Assembly: GCF_043641665.1 (NCBI RefSeq)
Contig: NC_092197.1
Location: 19,258,857-19,322,856 of the forward strand
Direction of reading: 5' to 3'
DNA from: Enoplosus armatus
Taxonomy: Eukaryota > Chordata > Actinopteri > Centrarchiformes > Enoplosidae
DNA length: 64,000 nt
Part shown: in pieces, positions 33,084 to 46,894 of the stretch
Position numbering within the stretch: position 1 is the stretch's first letter
Layout: every line of letters begins with the position of its first letter
Notes under the pieces: generated by a model
The model's database searches: none
What the model saw: the letters and a program-made list of their open reading frames with translations, nothing else
Told to the model about the DNA's origin: nothing
Translations under genes and position numbers: made by a program

Positions 33084-35887
33084 CAGGAGGCAGGGCGGAG
33101 GCCTGTTTCAGTCGAGGTCCTCCTCAGGCTCTGCTCAGACCTAGAGACAGCCTGAAACACCTTCCAGTTCAGATCCCTCACCGCCAGGACACCGCCACCA
33201 ACAGACTGTCCTCACCTGCCGCAGGTATGGCTAGACGAGGGGGGGGGGGGGGGGGGTGTTCCTGTGTATGTGTGTTAGAGTTTTAGACCTTCAGAATGAA
33301 ACAATGCAGGTGGACATGCATCTCAAATATACTGTCCGCATAGTGGGGTTGCCAGGTTTGAGCTCTGTCCTAACTCTACTCTCAACTAATTGGTGACTAG
33401 CTTGTTGGCTAACAGGATAAAACGTTAAACCTTTTTGTTTTGTCATCAGGTCTGACTTGCATCCAGAAGAAAGAGGGAAGAGGAGCAGGTGGCAAGGAGT
33501 GCATCTGCATCCTACAGCTGACGGAGGCGGGAGACATTTTCTACCAAATCCTCGAGCCCGAGCAGCCGGACGCCTCTCCACCTCCAGCAGCAGAGGACGA
33601 CCCGCTGCCTCAACCGGCAGCCCAAAAACCGCCACAGCCAACCTTAAAAGAAGCCACACCGTCGGGGAGGAAAACAGATTCTCAGCCGGTTATAACGGAC
33701 ACGTCGAGCGATGAGGGCGCAATCAGTCCGACTCAGGATCCGACTGCGAAGAAGCTCGTGGCTGAAACACCGGAGAGGGAACAACGCGCGACGAACATGT
33801 ACTCCGACTCTTCCTCTGAGGATTCAGAGTCAGCAGAGAGAGGCCGAAACCTGAAGCTGTCGTGGCTGCAGGTCGTCGTCAATGATGGTCCAGAGTTGGA
33901 TCAAGAGGGCGGATTGGACTCCTCGGGTGTAAAGGATGGAAAGGCAGGCAAAGACAACACTGATGATACCGAGGGACCTGGCGCCGCCAAGGAAACGGTC
34001 TCCGGCTCCAGCGGCTCGAGGCACAGTGGTCCCTCCGAGCTTCAGGCTCCGGTAAGGCTCAGCGACGGCGCTCGTGTCACGTGGAAACAGTGGCTTCAGA
34101 AGCTGATGCAGAGAAGTCGTGAAAAGAAGCCCCGCCCGCGCCGCCTGCCGCACTTCACGATACGAACCGCTGACTTCCACCTATCTGACGACGAGGCGGG
34201 AGACTCGACGGAAGAGGAGCGCGTGCAGAGCCTGAGTTGTGACATGAGGGCACTCATGTCTAAACGCTCGCTGCTGGTTCACAGCGCTGCCTCTACCCCC
34301 CTTGCGGCTCCAGATGCAGTACAGGTGCCAAATCTGGTGGACACAACCGCCTGGATAGATCAGCTCAGCCACCGCCTGACGGTCTCCTGGGAGGGGGAGG
34401 AGTTGTGGCGGGCGTGGTGGGCGGAGCAGTTGGGGCTGAACAGGGAGGAGAAGGTTGAGGCTCTGAAGAGGAAGAGGAGGAGGGAGAAGGAGGTGAAGAG
34501 AGCTGGCGGCCGGCGGCTGCTGCTGTCCGGGAGCTTCACCTCCTCTTGCAGCTACCAGTCAGAGCTGGACGAGTTCTCCGATTCGGCGGGCTGGTCCTCC
34601 GCGACGAGCCAGGGGTTGTGGTCGGACTCCGAAGGCATGATGTCTCAGTCCCAGTGCGGGACGCCAAGAGCTGAGACGCCCTCCGCCGTGATGACGGACA
34701 CTCCAGTTCCCACGCCGACCGCCACACCACAAAGTGTTCAACATAGACAGGGTGGCCAGCAGACTCCCAGCAGCTCCCGCTCCCTGTCCCAGACGCCAAG
34801 ACCTGACTCCACACCGGCAAGTCGGAGGAGGACCGAGGCCTACCTCCGCTCTCTGTTTGCACCGCAGGTAAGAGGAAGGTGACATGTAGGCCTGGCACTG
34901 ACAGACGTATCTGTGCAGTCGACACAGAAGCGATGATGATTAAAGAACTACGTTGATTTGAGGGTAATTTCTCTTACAGCAACCTTTTTTTGAATCGCTG
35001 AGATGCGGGCAGCGATTCAGAGGTTTGGAACCAGGCCAGCTGGTGAAAGGCTACGTCCAAAACTAAAACGACTGAACATGCCTGTGTGCTAAACATTCCA
35101 TGCTAACAGTTAGCATGCTTAATATCTTAAAGATGAACACGATATCATGCCGAATGAGTGCAGTGAAAAGAAATGGGAATGAAGTCTGCGTCCTTAAAGA
35201 CATAAAAACAGTTCATTTGATGACCTTTCCTCAGGACAAGAGTTTGTTTTACCCCAATAATGGCAATGATCTAAGAATCATCAGTTCAGTGTTCTTTTAT
35301 AAAGTGAACGTCACAGCCTCACTAGATTGACTGAGGCCATTGAGTAATACAAATTCAAAGTGTACAAACATATAAAACCAGCAGTATGCATTTTTTTTAA
35401 TACCCCTTTTTGGGCGTTTTTGCCTCATTTTGACAATAGATGTGACAGGAAATGAGAGGAGGGATGATATGCATGAAAGGTCTCCAGCAGGACTGAAACC
35501 GGGGACACCAGGGTCAGCGTCCAAAATCCTTCGGTCACGAGGAAGGAAGGCCCTTCTGAAAACACAGCAATATAATTTGCCTTTTATACTCACTAACTGT
35601 TTCTGGTCCGTTTCCAGGATGAGCCATCCCAGCAGGACAGTTACTTCCTGGAAGAGCGGAGCACCGTGCACCCCCCACCTCCACCTGTGGCCTCCTCCCC
35701 TTCCTCCTCTCAGCGCCGCATCTCCCAGTGTGTCCCTCTGAAGAATCTCTGGGTGAATCTGTCCCAGGACGCTACCGCCTTGCCGAGTCTCTCCCAGTCT
35801 CTGTCCCTCTCCCAGAGTTCACAGGGTCGACCGGGGCTGTCGCAGGCGTCGCAACCCAAGAAGAAGAAGTCTCGAATGGGATTTTGA
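28330..35887 (+). CDS. taf1c: TATA-box-binding protein-associated factor, RNA polymerase I subunit C (TAFI110-like, SL1 complex)
   Basis: Fifteen coding exons: 28330-28458, 29003-29114, 29587-29636, 30035-30130, 30405-30472, 30600-30853, 31363-31494, 31584-31701, 31823-31894, 31980-32115, 32380-32508, 32765-32954, 33087-33224, 33450-34867, 35618-35887. Sum 3312 nt, 1103 aa plus stop; all phases join. Conserved with human TAF1C: GATGGALAFVP (exon 6), LKGPVRQISPSSLF (exon 7), AVRSDRLCGVWRFG (exon 8), WRWCEFSAHPRVMLYADRTG (exon 10), YIMDERFPTVPMLKCDH (exon 12), TEAGDIFYQIL (start of exon 14) and the C-terminal KKSRMGF. Known role: subunit of SL1/TIF-IB, which recruits RNA polymerase I to rDNA promoters in the nucleolus; the middle is propeller-like. 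Human TAF1C is about 869 aa; the extra length is mostly acidic, Ser-rich low-complexity sequence in exon 14. The first two exons are least conserved. Confidence 0.95.
31055..31210 (+). repeat. Dispersed non-coding repeat fragment in taf1c intron 6
   Basis: Has TCTGGTTTCAGCTTCTCCCC, ACTGAATACATTTGGGTTTT, TGGCTGGACAAAACAACAC and ATTTGAAGAGGGCACCTTG, corresponding in order to the centre of the copy at 4956-5300. Ends are missing. Confidence 0.55.
33051..33082 (+). repeat. (GT)16 tract forming the acceptor tract of taf1c exon 13
   Basis: The tract ends only four bases (TCAG) before the first base of the exon at 33087, so it takes the place of an ordinary pyrimidine tract. Confidence 0.9.
35400..35530 (-). 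mobile_element. tRNA-derived SINE fragment in taf1c intron 14
   Basis: On the plus strand the order TTGACAATAGATGTGACAGG, AAATGAGAGGAGGGATGATA, GCATGAAAGGTCTCC and AGGACTGAAACCGGGGACAC is that of a common percomorph tRNA-derived SINE read backwards; the GGTTTCAGTCC complement stands where the B box would be. It lies upstream of the last taf1c exon. Limits are approximate and the A-box half is decayed. Confidence 0.5.
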
Positions 35888-36955
<1,068 letters not shown>

Positions 36956-37494
36956 TTGGGTTTTCATTGGAAAAACAACCGGGACTCGTTAAAGCGCCCC
37001 CCACCCTCCCCACAGTAAACAAGTGGGAGCAGTCTGTCAGCTTGTGTGTGTCAAATGAGAGAACCTGGGGCTGTAATCGCAAAACATCCGCAAAGGTAAA
37101 AGTAGCTCCTAAAACAAGGGCCTTTTTTTTGACCCTTTAAAGTTCCTGCACAAAGAATAATTCACGACACATTTTAGCGCAATAAAAGAACAGTAGCTCT
37201 TAACTTGCTCACAGTCAGGTGACGCTTCTCGTCATGTTGGCGTTTAATAAAAGATCCGATGAACTTTTAAAAGCCAAATCGGCTCGCCAACTAATTGATA
37301 CAATCCAGTAGGACTGGGGATGGTGGCTTGCACAGTTCCCCACCACGTCGGCACTGGGAAAAATGCAGTCTGCAGCTGCGGCTGTCAAAGCCAAACCAAA
37401 CTGGACTTCAAGCCCGGATTTGTTCATCAGACTCAATAATCGCCAAATTAAATCAAGAAATGAAGCCGATTTCACTTGTTCTCTCAAGAAGCGC

Positions 37495-37884
37495 AGCTTT
37501 TGAAGAATAAAATTCAAGCACTTTAAAAGGTACCAAAAAAAAAAAAAAAATTCAAGACTCTCTAAGCCTTTATCGTCACATCTAAATCGTTTCTATGAAT
37601 GCCATTGCAAAATATAAAGTTAACAGAATTCCTTCATTCCCGCAGCCATCAATGTATATTGTCACTGTGTTTATGTTACCAGCTGTTCATATCACCTTTG
37701 TGTGTTTTTGTTTTGTTTGTAACGCCCAGGAGACAAACAAATATGACGACGGGGGCGTTCCATTCCAGATATTAAAAGATTTTTGGATTGCGCGCATGAT
37801 GGCGTAGAAACACCAGATTGTGGATACTCAAATTCAAGCATATTCCCAACCCTGAAAACATGTTAAAACTTTGTGCGAACCCTG
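37495..37884 (+). mobile_element. MITE-like element, copy 2 (left terminus lost)
   Basis: Shares AAGAATAAAATTCAAGCAC, GGTACC, AATATGACGACGGGGG, TTCAAGCATATTCCCAACC and the right end GCGAACCCTG with the element at 8014-8317, in the same orientation. The left CAGGGTTCG end is not recognisable. It sits in the tail-to-tail interval between taf1c and ccng2. Confidence 0.55.
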
Positions 37885-39356
37885 TAAATCACTTGACTTT
37901 GTGAAACGTTACAACTCTTTATTACAGTTTTCTAAAGAAAAAAGTTATATATATATATTTTCTCAACATATTACTACTTTATTATGGAAATCTCACTGTG
38001 ATTAAAACGTGTCTAATATAATCAGTCATGCTCCCGTTACTTATCTGCTGATTCCTAGTTTGACTTGAGTCCTAGCAGCTGGTTGTTGTTTTCAGACACG
38101 GTGGAAATAAAATACAGACAAACAGATGAAAAATTATATTTTTATAAGATTTTCTTTTTTTTTTCAGTACAGGTGACAAAAAGAATAAATAACTTAATAT
38201 CTACAAAGAACTATTAACAGATTTTTTTTTTTTGTACATCATTTACAGTTTTACATGTTTTTATATTAACATTGTTTTACATTTTTGACTTTTTTTTTGA
38301 CACTCAGCATTATTTTGTTCCATATAACATTCTCTCTGAATAGTTTCAAAACACCAAAAAGGGTTTTTTTTTGTTTTTTTTTTAAGCTACATCCTAAAAT
38401 TGGCAACTTTCAATTGAAACCAGGGTCATACGTGCACACATCCACAAACACACACTTATTAAATGTTTTTCTATCTGAACTCCGAAGGGAAAAAGGAACA
38501 CGAGCTCCAAACCCGTCACAGTTTCCCGTCAGACACAAACTCAAACCTCCAGTCTGCCCATTTAACACTTGAAATTTGATTTTTTTCTTAAATGTGCAAA
38601 TGAAACATTGGCACAGAAGATGAGAGCAGCCGCAATTATCTCAAGAGACGACGAAGCTAAAATGTCGTTTTCTACCCTGTTACACGGGCCGCGTAGTGGT
38701 GATTCAAAATGTGGCGGACCCAAACGGAGCAGGACAGAAGTTAGGTTAGAAATTTGCAACATGGGACAAAAATGAAAAAATTATGAAAAATTAATCAAAT
38801 CATGATCAAATTATGATCCCAAGATAACAGTAACCGTTTGAATAACACTCTTAAATTATAACTATGCGCACAAGTGGCATCATTTGTCATCTTAAGATAA
38901 TAATAAAGCGAAGTCCGCTCTCAGCTTCCGTACATCAGGGGAAACCCTCCTTACCCTTAATAAAAACAGTCTACGATTAATTAACAGTCAGTCAAACAAA
39001 CATTCTAATAAATAAACACCATGTTTTGGCAAATTATCCTCTTGTTGACAACGTGAACCGTTACCGGTCTGAAAGGATGTCTGAGCTCAGCACCTTTTTA
39101 AAAAGGACCAGACGCTGCCCTGAGTCGACCAAAGTTCGTCTAACGTCGCTAGTGAATCCTTGTGAAAAATCTTGCGTCCTGGAATGTGACATCTCAACAT
39201 GCACCAAACGTCTACAAACTCAAATCTACCAAGTCTACCAGGAAGGAGTCCGGACTGCTCAGCTGCCAGTTGTGCGACTCTCCGCCAGCACCGGCGCTTG
39301 TTGAACAATATATTTTTTTTTTTAAAAGAGAGAGAGAGAGAGAGACATCGGAGGTG
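37885..39356 (-). other. ccng2: Probable ccng2 3' UTR and downstream flank
   Basis: Follows the ccng2 stop on the minus strand. The plus strand is T-rich (for example 38222-38233, 38289-38298), giving A-rich sequence on the mRNA strand. Reverse complements of AATAAA lie at 37918-37923 and 37978-37983, making a 3' end near 37.9 kb plausible. No competing gene is seen. The limit is an inference. Confidence 0.4.
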
Positions 39357-42300
39357 TCAGGCGTGGAGGTGTTGGCTGTGCTTTTGGCGGCGGAGCTGCA
39401 GAGGGAAGAAGGGCCCTTCGGCGTCGCTGCCCAGAGAACTGCTGAGAGACTCGTCACCCGAACTCATCATGTCCTCACACGAGTCCTCACTGTAGAAAAA
39501 CACACAGGAGGATAGAACTGTCGGTATAGGGTTACACACACACACACACAGCTGATTTCTGATCAGTGGGTCTGATTTTAGATTTGAATATGGATCAAGT
39601 CATAGTGAAAATAAGCATCACTTTGCCCTCTGAGGATTCGATCAGTCCTGAGCTTGTTTACATGTCTGCCTCACTGGGACAGAAGTGATTAAGCAATGCG
39701 AAGACGAGGAGAATGAAGCGGTAGCAGCTCCTCTGTTGGGAACAGACACCATCTGCTGCCAGCAGTCATCAGCTGATCTCATGTTCTGACTCAGCTCACC
39801 GTCCGTCTGTATCAGCGACTTGGAACACGTATTGCAGAGGTTCTGTGTTACATAAAAAGGGGAGGCACCCTGGCCTCGGGTGACGTCATGGAAACATCTG
39901 TGTCAGTGGGACGTGACATCCCATCATGCAACGCTAGGAGATACGAGAGGCCCTGTCGAGCTTAGACAGCCAGAGGGGTGGGTGTGTGTGTGTGTGTGTG
40001 TGTGTGACGTGTTATTACAACACACCAGAAACTTGTGTGTTGCTGCACAGCTGATTGCCTCAGATGAGTATTACAGCACGCACACACGTTGCTAAACAAA
40101 CTGAAACATTTGGGGTGTGTGTGTGTGGTGACACACAGGGTGTGTCTGGTTCCTGGTTTCTGCTTCACTTTAAATGCCTCCGTTGTTGTCAGGAGTATTT
40201 GGTAGCAGTCACCTGATGTCACCTGACGTCAGTCTGACATCTGCATCAGAATGAAACTGAATGCAGCACTGTTCATTGTTCATTAAAGCCACAGAGTTCG
40301 GGTTTGAAGCGTGGTGCTGTGAGTTCTGACTGAAGTGTGTTTGTTTTCCTTATTTAACCGAGGGCAGGTCTCAGAGATTAAAAATGTCTTTTTTGACAAA
40401 CACAAAATCCAAAACGTATCAAAAACCCATCAGCTTCTCAATGTTAGAGGTGAAGGTTTGGTCAGATTCTTCGTCTTGTCAAGTTATTTATTTATTTTTT
40501 ATAAATTCCTAATTTAATGTATTTTATTTGGGCCGAAATGAATTAATTTCATTTAGTACTTTTTAAAACCTAAAAGTGAAGCAACGCGAGATTTTGTGTT
40601 GGTTCATGTACTGAGACTATCTCCAAAGGGGGTTAGGTGAAAAGAAACATGTTCAAATGAATCGCGATTCTTAGCATTTTTAGTTGAATGGCTAAATATT
40701 GATTTCTTAAAATCCTTGGATCAACATTTGCCTTTGTTACTTCTCTCAGTGAGCGTGTTTGCACTGAATCCTATGGAACGGATGGGACTTATTTGTATTG
40801 TTCTATATATTATTTACTGATCGTGTCCTGCTCAGGTGTGTCTGGGGCTCTGACCTCTCGCTCTCGTCCCAGCAGCCCTCGGGGATGGTGGGCAGCTCTG
40901 GGACGCTGCGGTAGCTGTGCAGGTTCTGGGCGGTCCGCCGCGACACGATCCACTGCAGCTTCCTGTGGTTGGGCTTGCTGCATTCGGGGGAGGCGTAGTC
41001 CGACAGACACAAGGCCACACGCTCGCTCCATAGCAGCAGCTCGCCGTCCGCAATCTGAAACCAAACCATGCAGCGGTTCAGTTTAGCTGTCTAGTTTAGC
41101 CACCCCGCCACACACACACACACAGGTTAGGAGGTAAAGAGAAACCAGGTTAAACGGCTTCTGTAGGTTTGTGCTGAAACCCGATCAGCTGGTCATGTAA
41201 CGCCTGAACCTCCAAAGTGTTTGTAGGTGGGAAGGTCGGAAGGACAAACGCACAGGAGAGCCCAAGTATCACTGAGCAGCAGCGTACCAAGATCTCAAAC
41301 ACTGTCTTCATTTTTCAGGTAACTGTGTGAAGAAAGGCGGAAGAGCCCGAAAATATTACACAGCACTCTTTTCCTTTTTAACGCGTGGAGTCGAGCCGTC
41401 ACAGCCTGGACACCGGCTTACATAACCACAAAATGTTTTGGACCGGAGGGCTAAGAATAAATAAGACCCCCCCCCCCCCCCCCCCCCCCAACATAATTCT
41501 GTGCTGCGTTCACTTCCCTTCTGTTCAGCCAGAGATTGAAATCTCATCTTGAAGTAGTAAGCCTGCAGGCTGTGTGGCCGGTTCATAAACTTGTTCGTCG
41601 TGTTAATGTTTGTGGAGTTGCTGGCTCCGTAGGTTTCCTGTTAGCGTCTGATCCAGGAAGCTGATAAAAACAGCTCATTTTACTTTTATGAATGCACTAG
41701 TCGTGTGAGATTTAACCATTAGACTCTCATTTCCGAGCTGCTGTTGTGAGTGCCGTTACCTCTGTTGTGGAAAAGCAAACTTTTTTTTTTTTTGCTTTTC
41801 CACTTCAGGTTTCCACAGGTGTTGCCCACCCCACCCCTTGTTGTGCGATAAAGTCATGCGTGTTTACCTTCAAGTGTCTCTGGATGTGATAGGCTATTTC
41901 CAACATGTCCTCCGACTGAACGGCATCGATCTCCTGCTTCAGGAGAGACAAGGCTAGGACGGACGGCTGGGTGGACAGACAGGAGGTGGAGGAAGGACGG
42001 GGGAAGAACAGACGGAAACATGTTTAGTTTCACCTGAGTCTCAGTGGTGTTGCCAAACTAACGGCCGCATAACGAAACTCATTTCTGAGCATCTCGGCAG
42101 ACTGCTGAGCTGCTGTAATCCAGTCTGACCTTCGACCCATGCAGCGAATTCCTACCTTTGCTTTAGAGAAGGAGATCCGGCACAGACAGGCTTTGAGCTG
42201 AGCCTCCAGTTTCTCCAGGCTCAGGGTCTCCTTCCTGATAAAACAGACACAGTGAGGTTCGGGTCAGGCTGGTGAGAAGAGAAAATAATACATTTTGAGA

Positions 42301-44449
42301 CCGCTCAAACTGAAAACATTGTAGTGTTTTGACCTGAAGTGCAGCTGGGCGTATTAAAAACAATACTGCGGTAGAGGTGTGTGGATGTGAGGGAATGTTT
42401 AATGTATGCAGGGGCATAGTGGTTCATCTTGGAGGCCTCACACAGTCCTTCAAGCTTTATTGTGGCTTTGGGTGCCTGGAGATGAGAGGAGACCTTGCAG
42501 AATATTTGACTGTGTCACCGTGTTCGCAAGCTGCACGGAGATCTTCGCTGATGTCAGATCTGTGTTGTAAAGACAACCGAGGCTCATCAAGTTTATTCAT
42601 CAAAGCGAAGATTGACCAGTAGCGGCGTTGGATTCCAAAAGAGACGGACGCTGGGTAAGTAAAGAAAGAGTTCTTTTCTTTGCCTTTACCTTATTCTGTA
42701 AAGTAGTGCTCTGTACTTCTTGATGGAACCAAAGAAAAAGTCAATTGAGAAAATGTGTGCTGAATTGAATATTTGACGTTACGTTACGTGACTTGCTAGA
42801 TTCTAGATGGAGAGGCGCTGACCATGAGAGCCACCCTAAAAAGAAAAATTAAAGAAAAAGGTGGAAGGAAAGCCAGAATGGATCTATGCCACAAGATGCA
42901 GGAGGGATCCAATCGAGGGAAAAAGCAGAGCATGGACGGTGCCAGGCGGCGGTTGTGGCCGAAAGGAACGTCACCAGGAGTGACGATGTGAGAGGATCGC
43001 CGGAGCGGAACAAACCCTGCGGAAGAGGGCGAAGCTCGCCGCTGGACATCAGGAGATAGCAGCATACTTTGTAGATGTTAGATATGGAAGGCCAGGGTTA
43101 TGTAAGTGTGAGGGTGCTGGTGCCAGTAGCAGCCGACGACGAAATCCTTATCAGTGCACTCCGGTCAGACGCCGTAGTCGGCCGAGATAGCGGACTGCTG
43201 TGACAAGCAGCGGCGTGGAGGAGCTCTGGTATTACATGTTGACATTCACAGATGTGAAACAAATCCTGAACATGCCTCGACAAGGCCCGCGAGAAAATGG
43301 AGGAGAAAAAAATGTGTGTTTGTGGCTGATGTAGAAGAAAAACTAAAGTTGCCTAAACGTTGATGGATTTTCTATCTGCTGCAAGTTTCAGGTTTCTACA
43401 AGTAAAGTTTCAAAGAAGTGAAGTGAATAGGTGAATAGATGTAAAAACGGAGAATTGCCAGCAGGAATGTAAACTCTCACCTGTCCGTGGAGTGCGAAAG
43501 TGCGATCTGGTGGTACAAGTGCAGAAAGGTTAAGGCGGTGATGGCTTTGGACTTGAAGTCGAGCTTCTCTGCCACGATCTTCTCCATGCGGTCGAGGTCG
43601 GACACGGTGAACCTGCACTGTCCGATGCGGATGAGCTCGTCTGTGGGCGTCAGGTTGCACTCCTCCTCTGTCACTTTGGCGGCCATGTGGAGGCAGCTGA
43701 GGCTGACGCAGGACAGGTGCTTCGGCTGGATCTGAGGTGGGCGACACGCGGGGCGAGAAAGGGTTTGAAAATGAGCGGCTGAGTAGGAATTTCACACCAT
43801 TAAGCTGAATCCAGTTACATCAACCATTTATTAAAGCTTTCACCAAATTAATTTTTGGTCAACATCTGCTGTTAAAATGACACTGGAGAGGTTTTTGGCA
43901 TTTACAAAACGCCCCAACGGGTCACCAGAGCCTCTTTAAAAACGAAAGCTAAAGTGTCCTATGTCTGGTCCTATCAGGTGTGAACATCTTGTACCCTCAT
44001 CATGGCCAGGAATCTGTCCAGCAGGTTAACAGCCAGCACAAAGGTCTGTGTGCTGTAACCGAAGAAGCTGGTCAGACTCCACAGGTCCTCCACTTTGGCG
44101 TCTCTGCACTTGGCCGAGATCCGACAGTCATCCTGGAACACAGAGACAAAGAAAAGAAATTGTAAAGACTAGCATTGGAATTGCCTGCCATAGTAGAAAA
44201 GCAGGTCAGACTTGGAACATGACTGGCATTGTTATTATTATTTTTTTTTTAAATATTACAGACTGAATGAATCAAAAGGTCAACCAAAAAAAAAATGGCT
44301 CTACTGTGGATTAATGGTACACAAGTTTTGTCACAAGTGCTCACCTGCGTTGTGGATTCGATGAGGCTCAGTCCCGTCTCTTTGGGGAGGTAATAAACCT
44401 CCTGTTCATAATTCGTCCTCAGCTCCTTCATCAGCTTGAAGGCATCCAT
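39357..44449 (-). CDS. ccng2: Cyclin G2
   Basis: Seven coding exons in order: 44345-44449, 43995-44132, 43481-43731, 42156-42234, 41868-41966, 40855-41054, 39357-39489. Sum 1005 nt, 334 aa plus stop (human CCNG2 344 aa). Start MDAFKLMKELRTNYEQEV; the first exon continues into 5' UTR up to an acceptor at 44501. Cyclin box from about residue 45: KVEDLWSLTSFFGYSTQTF, AVNLLDRFLA, QPKHLSCVSLSCLHMAAKV, then KLEAQLKACLCRISFSKAKP. The C-terminal part has LQWIVSRRTAQNLHSYRSVP, ELPTIPEG and the acidic, Ser-rich SESEDSCEDMMSSGDESLSS tail (PEST-like). That tail separates CCNG2 from CCNG1, which ends soon after LPTIPE. Known role: atypical cyclin that restrains the cell cycle, a p53-independent stress and FoxO target reported to bind PP2A. 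Divergent neighbour of ccni, as in human. Confidence 0.96.
41467..41489. repeat. Poly(C) run of 23 bases in ccng2 intron 5
   Basis: An uninterrupted C homopolymer (G on the transcribed strand). Runs of this length are prone to sequencing error, so its true length may differ. Confidence 0.9.
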
Positions 44450-44854
44450 GTCTCAGCCGGCACTGGGGCAAGTGATCCGTTTTCACCACAGTATTTTCAC
44501 TGCGAAACACAGGAAAACACCAGGGGTCAGCTTCAAAACATAACGGGAAAAGTGTTCCGTGCCGTGAAAGTTCTCTGACCAGTCAGACGCAATTCAAGTG
44601 CATTTGTGGGGGACACTTATTTTGACTTTGTTTATAATACAGTGTTCTATGCCAATGCATTTCATCGGAAGAAGAGGAGAACAAGTGGTTCGTCTCTGAT
44701 ACGTTCCCTCTCTTTGTGAATGTTTGCTGATTTTCTGTTTTATTCTATTTCAAGCTGTAAATCTGACAATTATTCATTTACCAACAATCTAATTTCAGGG
44801 CAACTAATGAGACACCTTTGGAGACAGCATCAGACACTACAGCATTCTCCATTC

Positions 44855-44913
44855 CATATATATATACATATATGTACACACACATATATATATATATATA
44901 TATACATATATGT

Positions 44914-44955
<42 letters not shown>
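44855..44955. repeat. Compound TA/CA microsatellite with a duplicated block
   Basis: Alternating TA runs enclose the block ATATATGTACACACACATAT twice, roughly 40 bases apart, so the array appears to have grown by duplicating a unit that includes the CA island. It lies in the ccng2 intron between the 5' UTR exon and the first coding exon. Confidence 0.85.
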
Positions 44956-44957
<2 letters not shown>

Positions 44958-45991
44958 AATAGATAATATTGATTCTTATTGAATAACTGGGTTACAGTGT
45001 TCACTATTACATTAGTGCTATAATGGTTGTATTTTTACTGTACAGCGTTGGCCTACATTTGCTCCCAGCCCCAACAGGGGTCACGGCACACTGACACTCG
45101 GGTGTCAGATTTCCTCTGGTAGACGCCTTTTCTGTCCTCTTACCGAAAAACAACTGCTCTCCCAGGGCTCTGTCTGTCAACGAACAGACCGAAACACACA
45201 AAAACATCACCCCCGCGGCTGGAAACCCGCAGTTTTATCGTTTTAGTTGACGGTAACCGAGCAGGCTAACGTTTACCACAGCTAGCTAACGTTTAAAATC
45301 CTCTCTGATAGCAGCGGGGGGAGGGGCTGGTTTTTTTTTTCATTCCTCCTCAAACGTTAAAAGGTCTATTAAAATATACGTACAACACGGGTATTGATAC
45401 AAAAACTAATGTTCGGGGATTATAGCGCTGTATTAACGTACTAAACCGATTAAAATGAGCTTGTGGTGGTTGCTACTTGTGAATATAACCGTGGTAAAAA
45501 AAAAAGACGGAGACGGAGTCCACGGGATACAAACAACAACAGACGAGACAACAAGACGGAAAACATCTTTGGCTGTAGGAAGGAAATCCGACGTGCAGAC
45601 TAACGTGAAATAGTTATTTTCAACCTTAAAAACACGACGAGGGAAAGAAAGAAAGAAAAAAGGAAACACTCGCTATAAATGCCACTATTTGCGCACACGA
45701 ATTGAAACTAGAAAATCCCCTTCAATACATTCCAAACGTTGTACTGTATGAGTTCTGTCGAAATTGTGGGATGGAAAGGGGTTTGCAGAGGAAAGGGGGT
45801 TCACGTTATTCATTTTAGACAGTCATTGGCTTTTGTTCATTAAGATTACAGCTAAATTAACGTCCCGTTGTCGACCGTTTACTTTCATCCGCTTTTTTTT
45901 TTTTTCTTTCTCTTAGCAGAAAAGGCAAATGTAGCTCAGCACATGCGCGAAATCTGTGTAATACACGTAAAACTATCAAGTTTTACTCTAC

Positions 45992-46090
45992 CTGTTGTTG
46001 CAGGTTAAATCCACATATCTGTTTTCTTCTGCTGTCGCGTATTAGTCCTCTGGTCTTTCTCCTTTCTCCTTTTCTCTCTTTTGTTGATGT
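45992..46090 (-). other. ccng2: Probable non-coding first exon of ccng2
   Basis: On the minus strand a good donor, CAACAACAG followed by GTAGAG, ends an exon at 45992. The acceptor of the next exon is at 44500-44501 (TTTCGCAG). The upstream limit near 46090 is set by the promoter-like sequence beyond it and is approximate. Confidence 0.5.
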
Positions 46091-46200
46091 TCACAACGCA
46101 CACGCCCACGTGGCGACGTCACAGGCAGCAACCAATCAAAGGCTTGGGTTCAAGAATAGCAATCGCCTCCTTTCGGGCTTAACGTTACAAATTATAGCCT
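46091..46200 (-). promoter_or_regulatory. ccng2: Probable ccng2 promoter
   Basis: Within 35 bp lie a palindromic E-box CCACGTGG (46106-46113), a CRE-like GACGTCA (46115-46121) and CCAAT (46132-46136), close to the inferred first exon. No TATA box is evident. Known regulation of CCNG2 by FoxO factors would predict further sites; I do not see a clear canonical one here. The other half of the 1.4-kb divergent interval serves ccni. Confidence 0.45.
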
Positions 46201-46894
46201 GCACCTAATGTTTTGGTATCGTTTTGACCTCGTTTCTGACATTACCGTCCAGTAGTTTGTGCTTGAGATCGACAATCAACCTTCAATCCAGCGATAAATG
46301 CCACTGGAATCAAAATACAGCCCGTCTATTGCGTGAGACGATCCCCCTCTGATTGATGTTTCCGTAACCCAATCAGCGAGCCGCATTGTGGTACGTTCAA
46401 ATAGTCCGCCCAAAATGGGATGCTTTGATTGGCCCAAGGCTGCACAGAGTCCTGACGCAATCTTAGCATTACGTAGTGCATTCTGACTGTGTCTTTTATT
46501 AATTGTCTTCAACGAAACTGTATGATAAATGTCAGAAATAACTGTGACTGTTGGCTGTGGGCTTGTTTCAGATGCTAACAACGTAGGGAAATGGATACAG
46601 CCAAAGAAATGGTACGAAAAGGTGATTATGCATTCAGTTGTCGAATGAGGCAATTACCCACCGGACAGTCGATGTTTTCTGGAACTTTGTGATACATTGC
46701 ATATAACTTTGACTAAAGTGAAATAATTTCTCCAAGCAACTGCTACTGTTGTGGTGGCAAAACAAGTCCGCAAATGCTCTTTACTCTGAAGTTCCGCGTA
46801 CAAATATAGATCCCTGGGTTACACCATAGTCAAAGTTACAGGGGGGGGAAAAAAACATTTTGCAAACTAATCATAAGTCATCTGGTTAAGTTGT

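Noticed and set aside
33440..34882. Single 480-codon ORF looking like an intronless gene
   Set aside because: It is exon 14 of taf1c: the acceptor at 33449 and donor at 34868 are good, phases match, and the ends continue TAF1C homology. The apparent ATG lies in the intron.
46276..46653. 125-codon minus-strand ORF in the ccng2/ccni promoter interval
   Set aside because: No family resemblance, and located upstream of the ccng2 first exon; probably chance.
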